Source of the DNA: Schistosoma mansoni | Lineage: Eukaryota > Platyhelminthes > Trematoda > Strigeidida > Schistosomatidae | Direction: 5' to 3' | Assembly (NCBI RefSeq): GCF_000237925.1 | Contig: NW_017386025.1 | Coordinates: forward strand, 2,356,001 to 2,420,000 | Length of the DNA stretch: 64,000 nucleotides | Shown: in pieces, positions 23,201 to 34,011 of the stretch | How the letters are laid out: each line of letters opens with the position of its first letter | How positions within the stretch are numbered: the first letter of the stretch is position 1 | Made by a program: the position numbers and the translations under genes | Notes under the pieces: generated by a model | What the model was told of the DNA's origin: nothing | The model's database searches: none | Seen by the model: only the letters and a program-made list of their open reading frames with translations

Positions 23201-26200
23201 AAGTTACACAAAAGCTTCTTTCGTTTAATCAATATTTTGACAGTTAATAATTCACACTAATTCTACCGTCTGTTTCGTAATTTCCATTTGTATGAAAAAA
23301 GCGAGTCTATACCGGAATCATTGAAAAAGAATAACACATGCCCCAAATGCCCTGGTTCGGCCGAGAATGGGGAGAGACCGCTCTCCCTCTCCAAATGCTC
23401 TCACATGGCCACGCGTATACAGCCTCTGCCAGAGAAGTCCTACACACTACCTTCTCGCATCAGGGGTGTTGTTTACGAAATGAAGAGGACGAAAAGCGAA
23501 TGTCCGGCACTTGAACCGGGTTGGTGGACACGGAAAGTTCACCTAGGGGAGTTGGAAAACCCTGATTACAAACCAATGTTGCACATGGGCTCCAGTATCC
23601 TGAGGGAACAAATGGCGTATGAATCAATCGTTGGTCACCGGCTACCATGAGACCGCATCTCCTCACGATGCTCCACTGCCTTGTGGATCAGATCTTTAGG
23701 TCAAAGGCTCCGAGTGTGGCCCCTAAGAAAACCACCTGCTTTGATTTAGGCACCAGGGCAGTATCACAGCCCTCACACAAACCAAATGAGATTTGTGTTG
23801 CGCATACATATCTGGTGCCCCTTTGTACCAATATTTATGTTTAAATAAAAATAAATAATAGACATGGTGGTCTAGTCAAGAACTTTTCCATCAAAAACTA
23901 AGTTAAGGAGAGCATTGGGTAGATATAATGTTTTGTTTTGTTAATACAATGCGCAACACTTAATCTTTCTGTTATTCATATGTGGATAAGTAGTAGTGGT
24001 TTAGTGGCTAGAGCAACCAACTTATGATATTGGATATGAAAGATAAATACTAACTTTACGTTTCAAAACATAGATTTTATGCCACAAAGACAATTCACAA
24101 GCTCTGAACTGATAACTTCACAAGTAACTCTTAACTTGTATCAACTGGTCAATGACTATAATCATAGTCTAGACACAGTAACAGCTCATTGTGAAGACGC
24201 ATCCACGCGAGGGTTAAAAAAACTTAGAAACTGCAACGGGCTCTTAGCCCAGCTATTAATAAGATACGAAAAATTGGTCTCAGTAGTACAGACTTATTCG
24301 CCCTTTATCTCACTAAAAATCTTGAACTTACTATTATTTCACACCATTGACTTTTGTGGTTTTTGAGAACTTTAGTTTCTATGTTTTGGTGCTTCACTAT
24401 CATTGGTATTATTAGGTCAACTCTGATTGCCACTTTAACATTTTTGTTGCTCTGATTGTGCAGTATTCTACAAAGGCCCCTAAATGCCATGATGCGGTCG
24501 ACGGTGGAGAGAGTCCGCTCTCCCTCTCGAAATGCTCTCACATGGTCACGTGCATACAACCACTGCCAGAGAAGTCCTACTCACTGCCTTCTCGCGGCAC
24601 TACTGTTGTTTCTGAAATTGAGAGGACGGAAAGCGAATGTCCGGCACTTGAACCGGGTTGGTGGACACGGAAAGTTCACCTAGGGGAGTTGGAAAACCCT
24701 GATTACAAACCAATGTTGCACATGGGCTCCAGTATCCTGAGGGAACAAATGGCGTATGAATCAATCGTTGGTCATCGGCTACCATGAGACCGCATCTCCT
24801 CACGATGCTCCACTGCCTTGTGGATCAGATCTTTAGGTCAAAGGCTCCGAGTGTGGCCCCTAAGAAAACCACCTGCTTTGATTTAGGCACCCGGGCAGTA
24901 TCACAGTCCTCATACAAACTAATGATAACTGCTACTGTGTGGCGCATATATATATATATATATATGGTGCCCCTATGTACCAATGATTGTGTTTAAATAC
25001 GTAAATAAATAAATGTACACAGCTTTATATTGAGAGTGCATGAGTTATGTAAAATTGCTAGTCCCAACACAAATCGTGGATCAGACCTGAGTACATGAAT
25101 GTGTACATGGTGAACTGCATTATTACAAGATTATTGTAGTGAAGTACATGTGAACAGCACCGAGACTTCAACATTTTAGTACGTTAATACCGCTATGAAA
25201 ACTGAGATTTATTTACCTGGTACCAAATGCTACACTAATCACCTCTTTTTACCTCCAAACCTACGCTAACCAACACTACTGGTAGTATCTATATACTTCA
25301 ACTCAACATCGGCGTCCTGATTAGATGATCCAAGACATGGCGAGTCCCTATCAGTGTTGTTAAGTGCTCCTCCATCCAACTGAACGTGGAAATAGGAACA
25401 AGGAGGTCTAAAAATGTGTGTATGTTACGACAAGCTTTTTATAGTTTTAGTGAGACTTGAATGGGGGAAGTTTTTTACAGGTCGCAAGGCCCTATTTAAA
25501 AGGCAACTCATTTTGTGAAAATGACAAAGAAAATTTCGAAAAATATCTTTCTCACTGTCACATCACAAATCAAAAGGCAACTGGATTGTGGTGTAAAAAA
25601 TTCCGAGAACAATCTTAAACGTTCTTTTTCACTTTCTTAAAACTGCAATAAGACAAATTAAACCACAAAAACTACAAACTCGAAACCCGATAACGAACAG
25701 AATCCCTAAGGTTACAGATCTTATCACCCAGCGGTCAACTTGAAATCAACTACCAGAGATGGTGTTCACACCTTCAATTACCTCATTCAGAACACGAAAA
25801 ACACAGAAGCAAACTAGAAAAGGGATAACGCAGGTGCGCTGTTTTCTATCCTTGGAGAGTTCGAGTTTTCATATGTGTTCCAATCAAAATACGTATGTGT
25901 TAATCGAGATTAATTTGTTACATAGAAAAAGAAGCAACTTTACAAGATGGTTACTAGACATTTATACATTTATAGAAGTAGAATTTGACTCAAGAGTCAA
26001 CTGTCCTAGGAAAATACCTAAGTAATTACCTGTCAAGCCACTCAAGATTTCCACGCTTATGCAGTTCAGTCAAAATGAGGTCAACTAATTCTGGGCTGGC
26101 TGAGCGTTGGATACTTTTGTTATTAAAAAGAGGACAGGAGGGATCACGAATACTTGCAACACTCAGTGTAAACTGCTTTTTACTTTGAAAATAATTAAGG

Positions 26201-26322
26201 ACTAACTGACACCAGGCATTTATTTGTTTGCGACGAGTCTCAGCATTTGGTTGAAGAGTGAAAAAAGGCGGAAAATTGTATTGCCATGGCCAAATAACAT
26301 CATTGCCCGGCGTCAAGGACAT
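19985..26322 (-). CDS. VPS25: VPS25, ESCRT-II subunit (complete, two exons)
   Basis: Vacuolar protein-sorting protein 25 is the ESCRT-II subunit that binds the PPXY-like ends of VPS22 and VPS36 through its first winged helix and recruits ESCRT-III (VPS20/CHMP6) through its second, on endosomes. Exon 1 (26322-26030) encodes MSLTPGNDVIWPWQYNFPPF, the family hallmark WPWQY-FPPFFTLQPN, then RRKQINAWCQLVL, PLFNN and LHKRGNLEWLDR. Exon 2 (20234-19985) encodes IIWRTPEEWADLI, VCTFYELTDGDD, FHGLD and ends GVKFYC-stop. The intron (20235-26029) has GT/AG ends and phase 2; the join restores WLDR-SHTNARIIWRTPEEW. Total 180 residues, against about 176 in human. The ATG at 26322 was chosen because it is the first in-frame ATG before WPWQY. 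The 5.8-kb intron is packed with repeats and carries a duplicated exon of the neighbouring gene. Confidence 0.93.
20592..21108 (+). repeat. Repeat family C, copy 1 (full, with target-site duplication)
   Basis: About 517 bases from 'gccccaaatgccctgg' to an A-rich 'taaataaaaataaataa' end. It is flanked by the 13-base direct repeat aatagacatggtg (20579-20591 and 21109-21121), the sign of insertion by target-primed retrotransposition. It is GC-richer than its flanks and carries an open frame with [20 protein letters not shown] and [15 protein letters not shown], plus an antisense open frame. I know no function for either; family identity was not recognised. Confidence 0.8.
21728..22059 (+). repeat. 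Repeat family C, copy 2 (cut by assembly gap)
   Basis: Same family, with a distinct 5' part ('atggtgcggtcgacggtgga'), running into the run of N. Its counterpart in the duplicated block is at 24476. Confidence 0.85.
22060..22259. other. Assembly gap (200 N)
   Basis: Exactly 200 N, a placeholder size. It breaks a family C repeat and abuts a block almost identical to 35617-36562, so the order here needs caution. Confidence 0.99.
22260..23206 (+). repeat. Duplicate of the exon-4 region of the FAM194-type gene
   Basis: Nearly identical (only a handful of differences seen) to 35617-36562, beginning 'aagtttaaactaatgttagc' and ending just after the splice donor of exon 4. It includes a scrap of type B SINE tail (22890-22975) also present in the other copy, so the SINE tail is older than the duplication. 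It lies inside the VPS25 intron. Confidence 0.9.
23025..23198 (+). pseudogene. Stray copy of FAM194-type gene exon 4
   Basis: 174 bases, 58 open codons ([12 protein letters not shown]... to ...FPYILQ), with the acceptor 'ttttatgtttag' and donor gtaagt intact and a coding sequence matching the exon at 36381-36554. It has no partner exons nearby and lies on the strand opposite to VPS25. It is either a duplicated exon without function, an unusual upstream alternative exon, or an assembly duplicate. Confidence 0.7.
23338..23858 (+). repeat. Repeat family C, copy 3 (chimeric)
   Basis: Its first 85 bases match copy 5 at 36701 ('ggttcggccgagaatgggga'), whereas from about 23410 on it follows copy 1 ('cagagaagtcctacacac'). 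Its right flank is that of copy 1, including the right target-site repeat aatagacatggtg, but its left flank (gaataacac) is not. It looks like a recombination joint. Confidence 0.8.
23340..24807 (+). repeat. Tandem duplicated block, right copy
   Basis: Right-hand partner of 20592-22059, offset 2748. It continues past the point where the left copy meets the gap, so the missing sequence of copy 2 can be inferred to resemble 24808-25013. Confidence 0.9.
24476..25013 (+). repeat. Repeat family C, copy 4
   Basis: Full-length member with 5' variant 'atgatgcggtcgacggtgga', a (TA)n run at 24949-24966 and an A-rich tail 'aaatacgtaaataaataaat'. Confidence 0.85.
25014..26029. other. VPS25 intron, no further feature recognised
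   Basis: Unassigned intronic DNA up to the donor of VPS25 exon 1. A possible old element around 25280-25420 was not identified. Confidence 0.4.
26030..26322 (-). CDS. VPS25: VPS25 exon 1
   Basis: 293 bases, 97 codons plus two bases (AG). It encodes the first winged-helix domain with WPWQY and the PPFFTLQPN motif. Donor on the minus strand is ACAG|GTAATT. Confidence 0.93.
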
Positions 26323-26589
26323 TAAGGCCAAGAATCGAATCCCTCAACGTAATTGTAACCTTGAGATTCAGGGTCAAAGAACTTTTTGCCTCGTCGTTAA
26401 ATAAGACATTTATTGCAGCATGCCTCTTGTAACGCAAAAGCAGCTTTAAAAATTTATGAAACTCAAAGCTGTTAATCCTACACAGGCGACTGCTCGGTGA
26501 AGTGCATTCACAATGAGCTTTGTCTGCGGGTTTTAGTTTTCCTATGTTTATCCAGAACTTTACTTTTTTCACTTTAAACGGTTCTAGAC

Positions 26590-29420
26590 GGAATATAAGA
26601 AGCCTTCGCTTGACGGCCCTCTGTATTTATTAGCAGTGTGTCACCCGTACCTCCAGATAAGAGCCTACGAATCGTAACGATTAAGGAGGAAATAGAAAAA
26701 ATTAGTAAATCACGGTGACATACCGTTTATAGTCCTTAAGAATATGCCAAGTTTTCTCTTATAGGACTCCCGGAAAGTCGCTCAGAACAACTCAACTGGA
26801 AGAGGGGTCTAAGATTTGACTGCACTTAAAGAATAGAATATATGATTACAATACGTTCCGCCGAGTTGTTTCTTCAGTTTCTCGGTGTTACCCTTAAGAT
26901 TTGATTTGAGACTAACCTTAAGTAATTGTTTAAAGGGATGTTCAGAAGTATTTGGATGTAGTAGGTCAAAAGAGGGTCACCTCCAAGACTCTTGTACTCT
27001 AATGAGTAAAGGTTCGGTGATTGTAATAGCTCTTTATAAGATTTGAGTGCTCGAACTGATTTCGTGGCTATCTGTTGGGTGAGTTCCAAAGTTTCCTTAT
27101 CCTTTTGGAGTGAGGGAGGAAATAATGGTTACCCCACTCTAAATAGGGACGAATAAAACTGCTGAAGATCATTTGGAAATTTCTTCCGTCAGACTGATCG
27201 AAAATATGCTTCGACGTTGCCAGTGCGAGGTTTTCTCAAAAGGCATTTTCGTCGCAGTTAACGTAAGGCATCAAGTCATAGGGTACCGAGACTCCTAGAC
27301 CTTTTTCAACTTGGGATGCCTCTAGAAAGCAGTTACTCAAGATGCATGCATAGTTTGCATTATGTCTCAGATGGACTACTTTGCAATTTAGAGGGTCAAG
27401 AGTAATTCCGCTATCCTCCCAACTTTGAATTCAAGTCAGATCCTCCTCAAGTGCCAGTTAATCCCCTTGGTTTTAGACTCCTCTTTAGAGTTTCGTATCA
27501 CCAGAGAAAATTAATAAACTTGTGGATAATCGTTTATGTAACTTAAGAAAAGAACTCCTAGTACTGATCCCTGACGAATCCACCAGGACATAACATAACC
27601 TGCGAGATAGTGAAGTCAACCCTGACCTTAAAATATCGATTTTTTTAGATATGAAGCGAGCTTATCAAATGAAATTGATTTGATGCCTTGTTGTTTGAGC
27701 TTACCGATAAGACATATATTGTAGCTGTAAATATCCGTCGTATCTTCAATATGAATGACCCCATCAAAAGATTTCGAGAAGTCAAGACACATGACGTCAG
27801 CTTTCAGCATGACTGTCTACCTAAACACTGTGGACGACAGGTTGGTTACACAGGAGCGACATTGGGGTGAAAAGAATTTTATGGACAGTAAGTAGTTCTG
27901 TAGACTGTCTAATATCAGAGACTCCATTGTTTTTGAGAGTATTCAGAGAAATGCTACTGGCCGGTGGCTTGAAAATCCGCGGCTTCGACCTCCTTTGATA
28001 ATTGGTGTGGTGTGAGTCAGCTTTCAATTTATTGGTAACGTGCCTTGGCTCAGCGAATGCGAGAACATCACGCTAGGCAGTGTTACTAAGATTGAAGCTG
28101 TTTCCTTCAGTGTAATGGAATGGACCATATCCAGGTCAGAAGAAGTGTCTATTTTACATGCTGCAGTTTCCGGTTCACCAAGTCAACGCTCAAGTTCACT
28201 TTTGAGAGTCCTACTGAGCTTCAGGTGAAGCTCTTATCAACATGTAATTAGTATGGGTCGGTTGAAATGTCCGAAAATACCGTTCTGAGAGAAGGAAGGT
28301 GACGTCACCATCATTGTATTTTGGGCCACTGGGAACTAGCAGTAAGGAAACTCCGGTTTTAGCTTGATGAAGAAAGGTTTCATGACGGCATAAGCTTTTC
28401 GGATTGAAGACAAATTTAGGGATTTGGCTAATTCGATACTGAAACCTGACTTCTCCTATTGTCTTTGTTATTGTTTCCTTGACTGTTCGCTGTTGTTACC
28501 AATTCTTTTTCATCCCGCTCAGTAGTACCTTTTGAGGCTTGGCAAACGGAGATTATGATTCTTGATGACTTCAGGTTTCTTGTAGGTATTGATGGCCGTT
28601 TGTGAAAAAGACTGCTTTTTAGCACATAAGATAGGGTACAGTAAGAAATCCCAGTGAGAGTTCACGTCAAGTTGAGAGTGAACTTCCCATCTGTCGTTGT
28701 TGAGACGTCTTAGCCCAGTTTTAATGATAAAATTGAGGGCTATGATGGTGTGATTGCTTTTCTTCAGGGAAGCAATTATTGAAAGATTTTCAACTGGGAA
28801 TTCTTTGTCTGAATTTACGGAGTCTAAGCGTGACAGCGTCTGATTGTTTCTTCGACGACTTGCTGATTTGACGCTTTTGAATAGTCCCAGATATTCAACG
28901 AGGTTGAACAACCGAGCTTCAGTAGAGTTGTCTCTTCCAAAGTACGCATGTTCAACGAAATTGACTTCAGGAAAACTGAAGTCTTCTGAAATCAGGTTAT
29001 GAGTGTATCCAAGACGAGTACAGCGGGATAATCCTCCAAACATCGGATTATCAAACTCGATTTTAGCAGTGGGCTTCCTGTAGATTACTCTGGCTAGAAA
29101 CCTGAATGTTTTAGACAATTGTACTGCGCACCTTACAAACACATCAAAATTCATAAACTCCTGGTTTTGCACCTGATGTACCTACAAGCATGATCGCAGG
29201 TACAAGTCTACTCCGCCCCTTATTCTTGTTTTTCTGTCGTTACGAAACGAAGCTAACCCGAGTATTGCAAGATGAACCAACGAAACAGTTGAACTTGATA
29301 GCCACTCAAACTCATGTACGAGGCAAACCATACCACATGCCGAAGAAGTCGCAACGACATAAATTCGGCCCGAGCAAGCAACCATTACCTGTGGAATATA
29401 CACAACATAATTGCCGTATT
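26590..29420 (-). mobile_element. CR1/Jockey-type LINE, decayed
   Basis: On the minus strand the usual order is seen. First comes an endonuclease start with VDLYLRSCL (around 29190) and LASFRNDRKTR. Then a 217-codon frame (29172-28519) with CTRLGYTHNLISEDFSFPEV near 29010 and IYRKPTAKIEFDNP, resembling CR1-clade endonucleases. Then RT pieces: DVMCLDFSKSFDGVIH (about 27790) and a worn FADD-box region (SGDTKL, about 27500). Many stops and frameshifts separate the pieces. It lies immediately upstream of VPS25. Schistosomes carry CR1-like families (SR1, Pido, Perere); I cannot say which. Confidence 0.75.
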
Positions 29421-29599
29421 TGATTCAGTCGGTTTCATTTTAACTCATAGAGTTGTTTTCCCTAGAAGCCAATCTATTAAAGCCGATTACTTGAAGGCTA
29501 TTCACGGGGCTTATCCTTGAAAAACCATCGGAGACTATACTGTCATTCAGTGAGACTAAACTAAAATATATTGACAATTTCCTTGAACTCTAGTAGGGT

Positions 29600-32500
29600 A
29601 CTTGTAGGATGACTAGTTAATTTGCAGCTGATGGCGAAGCTTTTATTTGTCTGGGAAAGCGTTCTACCAACCCGTTTGCTTGTGAGTGGTAGGCGGTCGT
29701 TCGGAAACGAGTGATTCCTAATATGGTGGTCAGACAACGGAAAAGTTCAGATTCGAACTGGCGTCCGTAGTCTGATGGTTGAAGGACAGCCGAAATTTGC
29801 TACCCATCGTTCGACGAAGGCGCGAGCCACTGTTTCAGCAGTAATTTCTTTAATAGGTACTGCTTCTGGTCATCGAGTGAAACGGTCTACACAGGTTAAA
29901 AGACAAGAGTATCCATTTGAATCTAGTAAGGGTCGAACCAAATCCAGATGAACATGGTCGAAACGAGAATCAGGAGTTTTGGAAGAGCCTAAGGGACATT
30001 TGTTGTATCCAATGACCTTAGATTTCTGTCAGCTTACACAGGAGCGTGCACACTCCCTCACGTCTTTATTCATAACAGGCCAGCAAAACTGTACTGCTAT
30101 AAGCTTGATGGATGCACGAAAACCTGGATGAGAAAGTTTTTGTGCTAGGTATTGAAGACGTTGCGTCGACAATGTTTCGGCACGATTGGACGATCCCTAC
30201 CTGTAGATGTGTCAAATAGTAAGGTTTCCTTACCTGTTCCCATCTGTTTAGTACGCAGTTTTAGAGTTGTTGTGGATAACTCGTGCTGAAGATCAGTGTC
30301 TTTTTTTGAAGCTGAGCGAGTTTAAGAAGGTCGATTCCTTGGAAACTGTTCGAGGAATTTATATGAGACAAGGCGTCTGCGACTACATTGTTTGCTCCAG
30401 AAATGTGTTGTATGTCTGAAGTAAACTGCGAAATGTAGTCGAGTTGTCGAGACTCTCGCGGTGAGTACTCGTCTGAGGATGAGCTTAAAGAGAAGGTAAG
30501 AGGTTTGTGATCGGTAAAAAGCGTGAATTCTCTACCTTCGATAGAGTGTTGAAAATGCCGTACAGCACAATACATAGCTAAGAGTTCCCTACCGAAAAAG
30601 CTTTACCTCCATTCAGTGTCTAACAACCGTCTCGAGGAAAATCCTAAAGGTTGCCAAGATTGGCTAACCCATTGTTGTGAGACTCAACCGATTGCTGAGT
30701 CGGATGCGACTACTGCGATACTAATGGGCGCTTGAGTGTCCTAATGTGCGAGCAAAGTTGCTTTGCGATAAGTTCCTTAACTGTGTAGAATGCTTTTCTC
30801 GCAGTGTCGTCCAGATTAATTGATTTCGCATTTCCACGAAGTTGGTCGGCTAGCGGTTTCATGAGGGATGCGCACTTTGGTATGAACCGTCTATAGAAAC
30901 TTACAAGACCGTTAAATGTGCGCAACTGCTTAATGGTGGTCGGTTCTGGATAATTCAGAATGGCCGCCACATTGTTTCTAGGATGTCGGATTCCTTGAGC
31001 ATCAATAGTGTGTCCTAGGAGGTCTATAGGATTCGGTTCCGATTTTGTATTTCTTAATGTTTACGGTAGTGCCATGCTTTTGAAGTCGTTCGAAAACATC
31101 GCCCAGATGCTGGAGATGGGATTCTCTGTCCGGACTTGCTGTCAAGCCGTCATCAACATACGCATGTACGAAGTTGAGACCCCGGAAAACGTGATCTATG
31201 AACCTTTGGAAAGTCTGGGCAGCATTTCTTAGGCCGAAAGGCATTCGCAAAAATTCGTAGAGTCTGAAAGGAGTTATGATGGTGGTTTCCGGAATATCCT
31301 CAGTAGCCATAGGGATTTAGTTATAGGCTTTAACAAGGTCGATTTTCGAAAAGACAGTTGTACCTTTCAAGGTAGCTGTCAGATCGTGAATGTGAGGCAA
31401 CGGGTAACGATCGGGAATGGTTTCACATTCAAACGCAAATAGTCACCAGTTGGACGCCAATCGTTGCTGTCCTTTTCAGGGGCCATGTGCGAGGGAGATG
31501 ACCATGGGCTATTTGACGGTCGAATGATTCCTAGCTCTATCATGTGATCGAATTCGTTTTAAGCCGACCTCAGCTTTTTGGGAGCCAGTCGGCGTTCTTT
31601 CGAGAATACAGGTGGTCCTGTAGGCGTGATGTGATGTGTAAAATTGCTGGCAACACACGGTAATTTCGGTCGCAGTTGATTTATCCCAGAGTACTTATCG
31701 AGTAATGGTTGATATAAGGGGTCTATGGTGTGTCTAATTGTGACTGGAGATAATTTGCAACCAGTAAAAGGAGTTACGCAAACAGGTAAATTGGTGTTTC
31801 CGTCTAACAGCCTTCATTCGCGTGTATCAATGAGAAGATTGTAGCGTTGTAGCAGGTCTATATCAATTATTGGCATGGAAACATCGAAATTTTTTCAGAA
31901 ATTAACTATTGTTTCCTCGGTTATTGCTCATAACCCCATGATAACGATTGCTTTTGAATTGGTTTGTTCCGCTTATTGTTTGCCTGAGGTATTTGCTTAA
32001 ACAACAAATCACTATCAGCGATTGGAAGGCCAAATAAATGTTAACATTTTCGAAATTGGTGTTAGTAATAACTATATAGTTATTCATTCTTAATAATACT
32101 ACTTGTCCTGTAAAAAGGAATTGTTCAGAAATATTAAAAACATAGCATACTAGTGATGTGTTTAGCATCTCTATATAAGTGATGAGATTATGGCCAATAT
32201 TAGCAGTCGGAGATTTCTGAAGATATTTGCAGCTAGACTCTCGACTGCAAAACATGAGACCAGAAAATTCGCATATCTTTATTTCTCTTCTATATATGCA
32301 CATTATTCATGCTTTTCCATGGATGATCAACCTAATGTATAAAATAATATAACCCAAACAAACCAAAGAGAGAACTTCAGAAAATGAGGAAAAAACATAA
32401 CAAAAACTCACCAAGAAGTTCTTCCTATTGCCTACCGTAAACAAATATTGAGTTTTTTCTTCTATTCTGCCACAACAGGCTACAAAGGAGACTTTTTAGT

Positions 32501-33250
32501 GCGTTTCTCGTCTATTTCCTGAGTGTTCGTCTTTATTTTCACTCTTTGGTTTGCTTTAGTTATCGCCGTGATGTACCCTGAGAAATTATTTAAGTAATTA
32601 CTTATTTCGGTTACAGAATTCAACGGGTAGAGTAGCTAGGCCGATGTTGTAAAACAAGTTAAAGTCAGAATTTAAAAAAGTTTAAGATAGTTAAAGAATA
32701 TATTAACAGGAGAGTTATGAAGCATTACTCATCGTAAAGGTCCAAATTTACTTGAATTTATAACTCCCGGTGGGATTTCGGACGTAATGCTTTTAAGTTT
32801 ACGTCCGAGAGATATATGTCAGATTCGGATAGGGAGGTTCAATAACAGTTCACAAGAGTATACAAGTGATAGCTTCTCTTCGTTAAAATCAGACAACCGA
32901 CAACCATGATTTCTTCTCTTCTGGAACCGAAGTACGTGTCATGACTTGTGCTTTTAATTCATCATAGGGTGGCATCGTAAAGACATAATCAGCGATATCT
33001 TTCGCTTTCGCTTGGATGGTGATGAGAAACACAAAATCCAATTGTGTGTAATTTTGATCTTGTAATCAAACAATGCTCACCAAAAGCCACCTCAGTTTAT
33101 GCCAACTATCTAGGTCGTCTTTAACTCATTGAATTTTTAGTTGTTGTAGTGGCTAAAAGGATCCATCGGTTTTCATATTAAATTGGCGATAATAATATGC
33201 TATGATGAGAAGATTACCTGTATTAAGTCCAACCAGAAATCGGGTAATTT
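29600..33250 (-). mobile_element. Ty3/gypsy LTR-retrotransposon fossil (CsRn1/Boudicca-like)
   Basis: Minus-strand parts in order: a gag-like region (about 33250-32880), a long unresolved middle, reverse transcriptase (about 31450-31000), RNase H (about 30970-30260) and an integrase-like region (about 30200-29640). The RNase H part is characteristic of the CsRn1-like gypsy lineage known from trematodes. The element is broken, with many breaks, and looks old; LTRs were not identified. It lies between the CR1-like LINE and the start of the FAM194-type gene. Confidence 0.8.
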
Positions 33251-33254
33251 CAGC

Positions 33255-33893
33255 TTGACAGTATAGATGCTGAAAATTTGGGCTAAAAAAGGTAGGATCT
33301 TACCTACTGTGCTCCAAATATGTATTCTAGACCAACATGGACCGTCATGAGCTACTAGACATAGTTAATTTGAGTTGAAAATCTAAAACATGTAGGGGCT
33401 TTCACGTTGTTTGTTCTGCCATCGTTCTTGTGACTAAGTTCTCAATCTTATGTATGTATCAATACATGGTTCACATTAAGTTTGAGAATATCAAATATTT
33501 AAGCACCTTCTATGCTATGGTAGTATTATGTAGATTAGTGTATATACTTAGCTGGAACTCTAGTATGTTGCCTGCCCCTTCTCTCTACAGTTGATATTTT
33601 TATATGCGATCACTCAAACCTCTTCCACGTTCTGATGTTCACTTTTTACACCGAACTATCAATCAGCGGATAGTGTATCACGTTTTTTCGCTACAGCTGC
33701 TGTTGGTATTTTCATTTCAAAATGTGTATCATGCGATAATGTAAGTGTCGAAAATAACTTATTTACAAAGGCAATTTTTTGTCATATTTGGCTACGAGAA
33801 CTCCATCATAACTGAAATCACTCCTATTTTCATTATTTTCAGATTAAGTTTCGTTACGAAGAAAAATTATTCAGCAGTTTAACGTTATAAATA
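33255..33893. other. Upstream region of FAM194-type gene
   Basis: About 640 AT-rich bases between the gypsy fossil and the first ATG. Promoter and 5' UTR should be here; no distinct motif was fixed. Confidence 0.4.
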
Positions 33894-34011
33894 ATGGAGA
33901 CAGAACATTACTCTTTTTTGTGTTATGATGGTGTCGAACGAACTTTTAAGTGTCAGTTCACTCAAACACTTGAAGAGGATATGGTTATGCACTTTGAAGT
34001 TGACTCAGATA
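33894..34011 (+). CDS. FAM194-type gene exon 1 (start codon)
   Basis: ATG at 33894 after 'cgttataaata'; 39 codons plus one base, encoding [20 protein letters not shown] and onward. The donor A|GTAGAT leads into a 48-base intron. Confidence 0.7.

Noticed and set aside
26323-26331. Upstream TTG as VPS25 start
   Set aside because: It extends the frame by three residues only through a non-ATG codon; the ATG at 26322 is the first proper start before WPWQY.
26300-26572. Small minus-strand frame upstream of VPS25
   Set aside because: Lies in the presumed 5' UTR/promoter, overlaps the VPS25 start in another frame and resembles nothing known.
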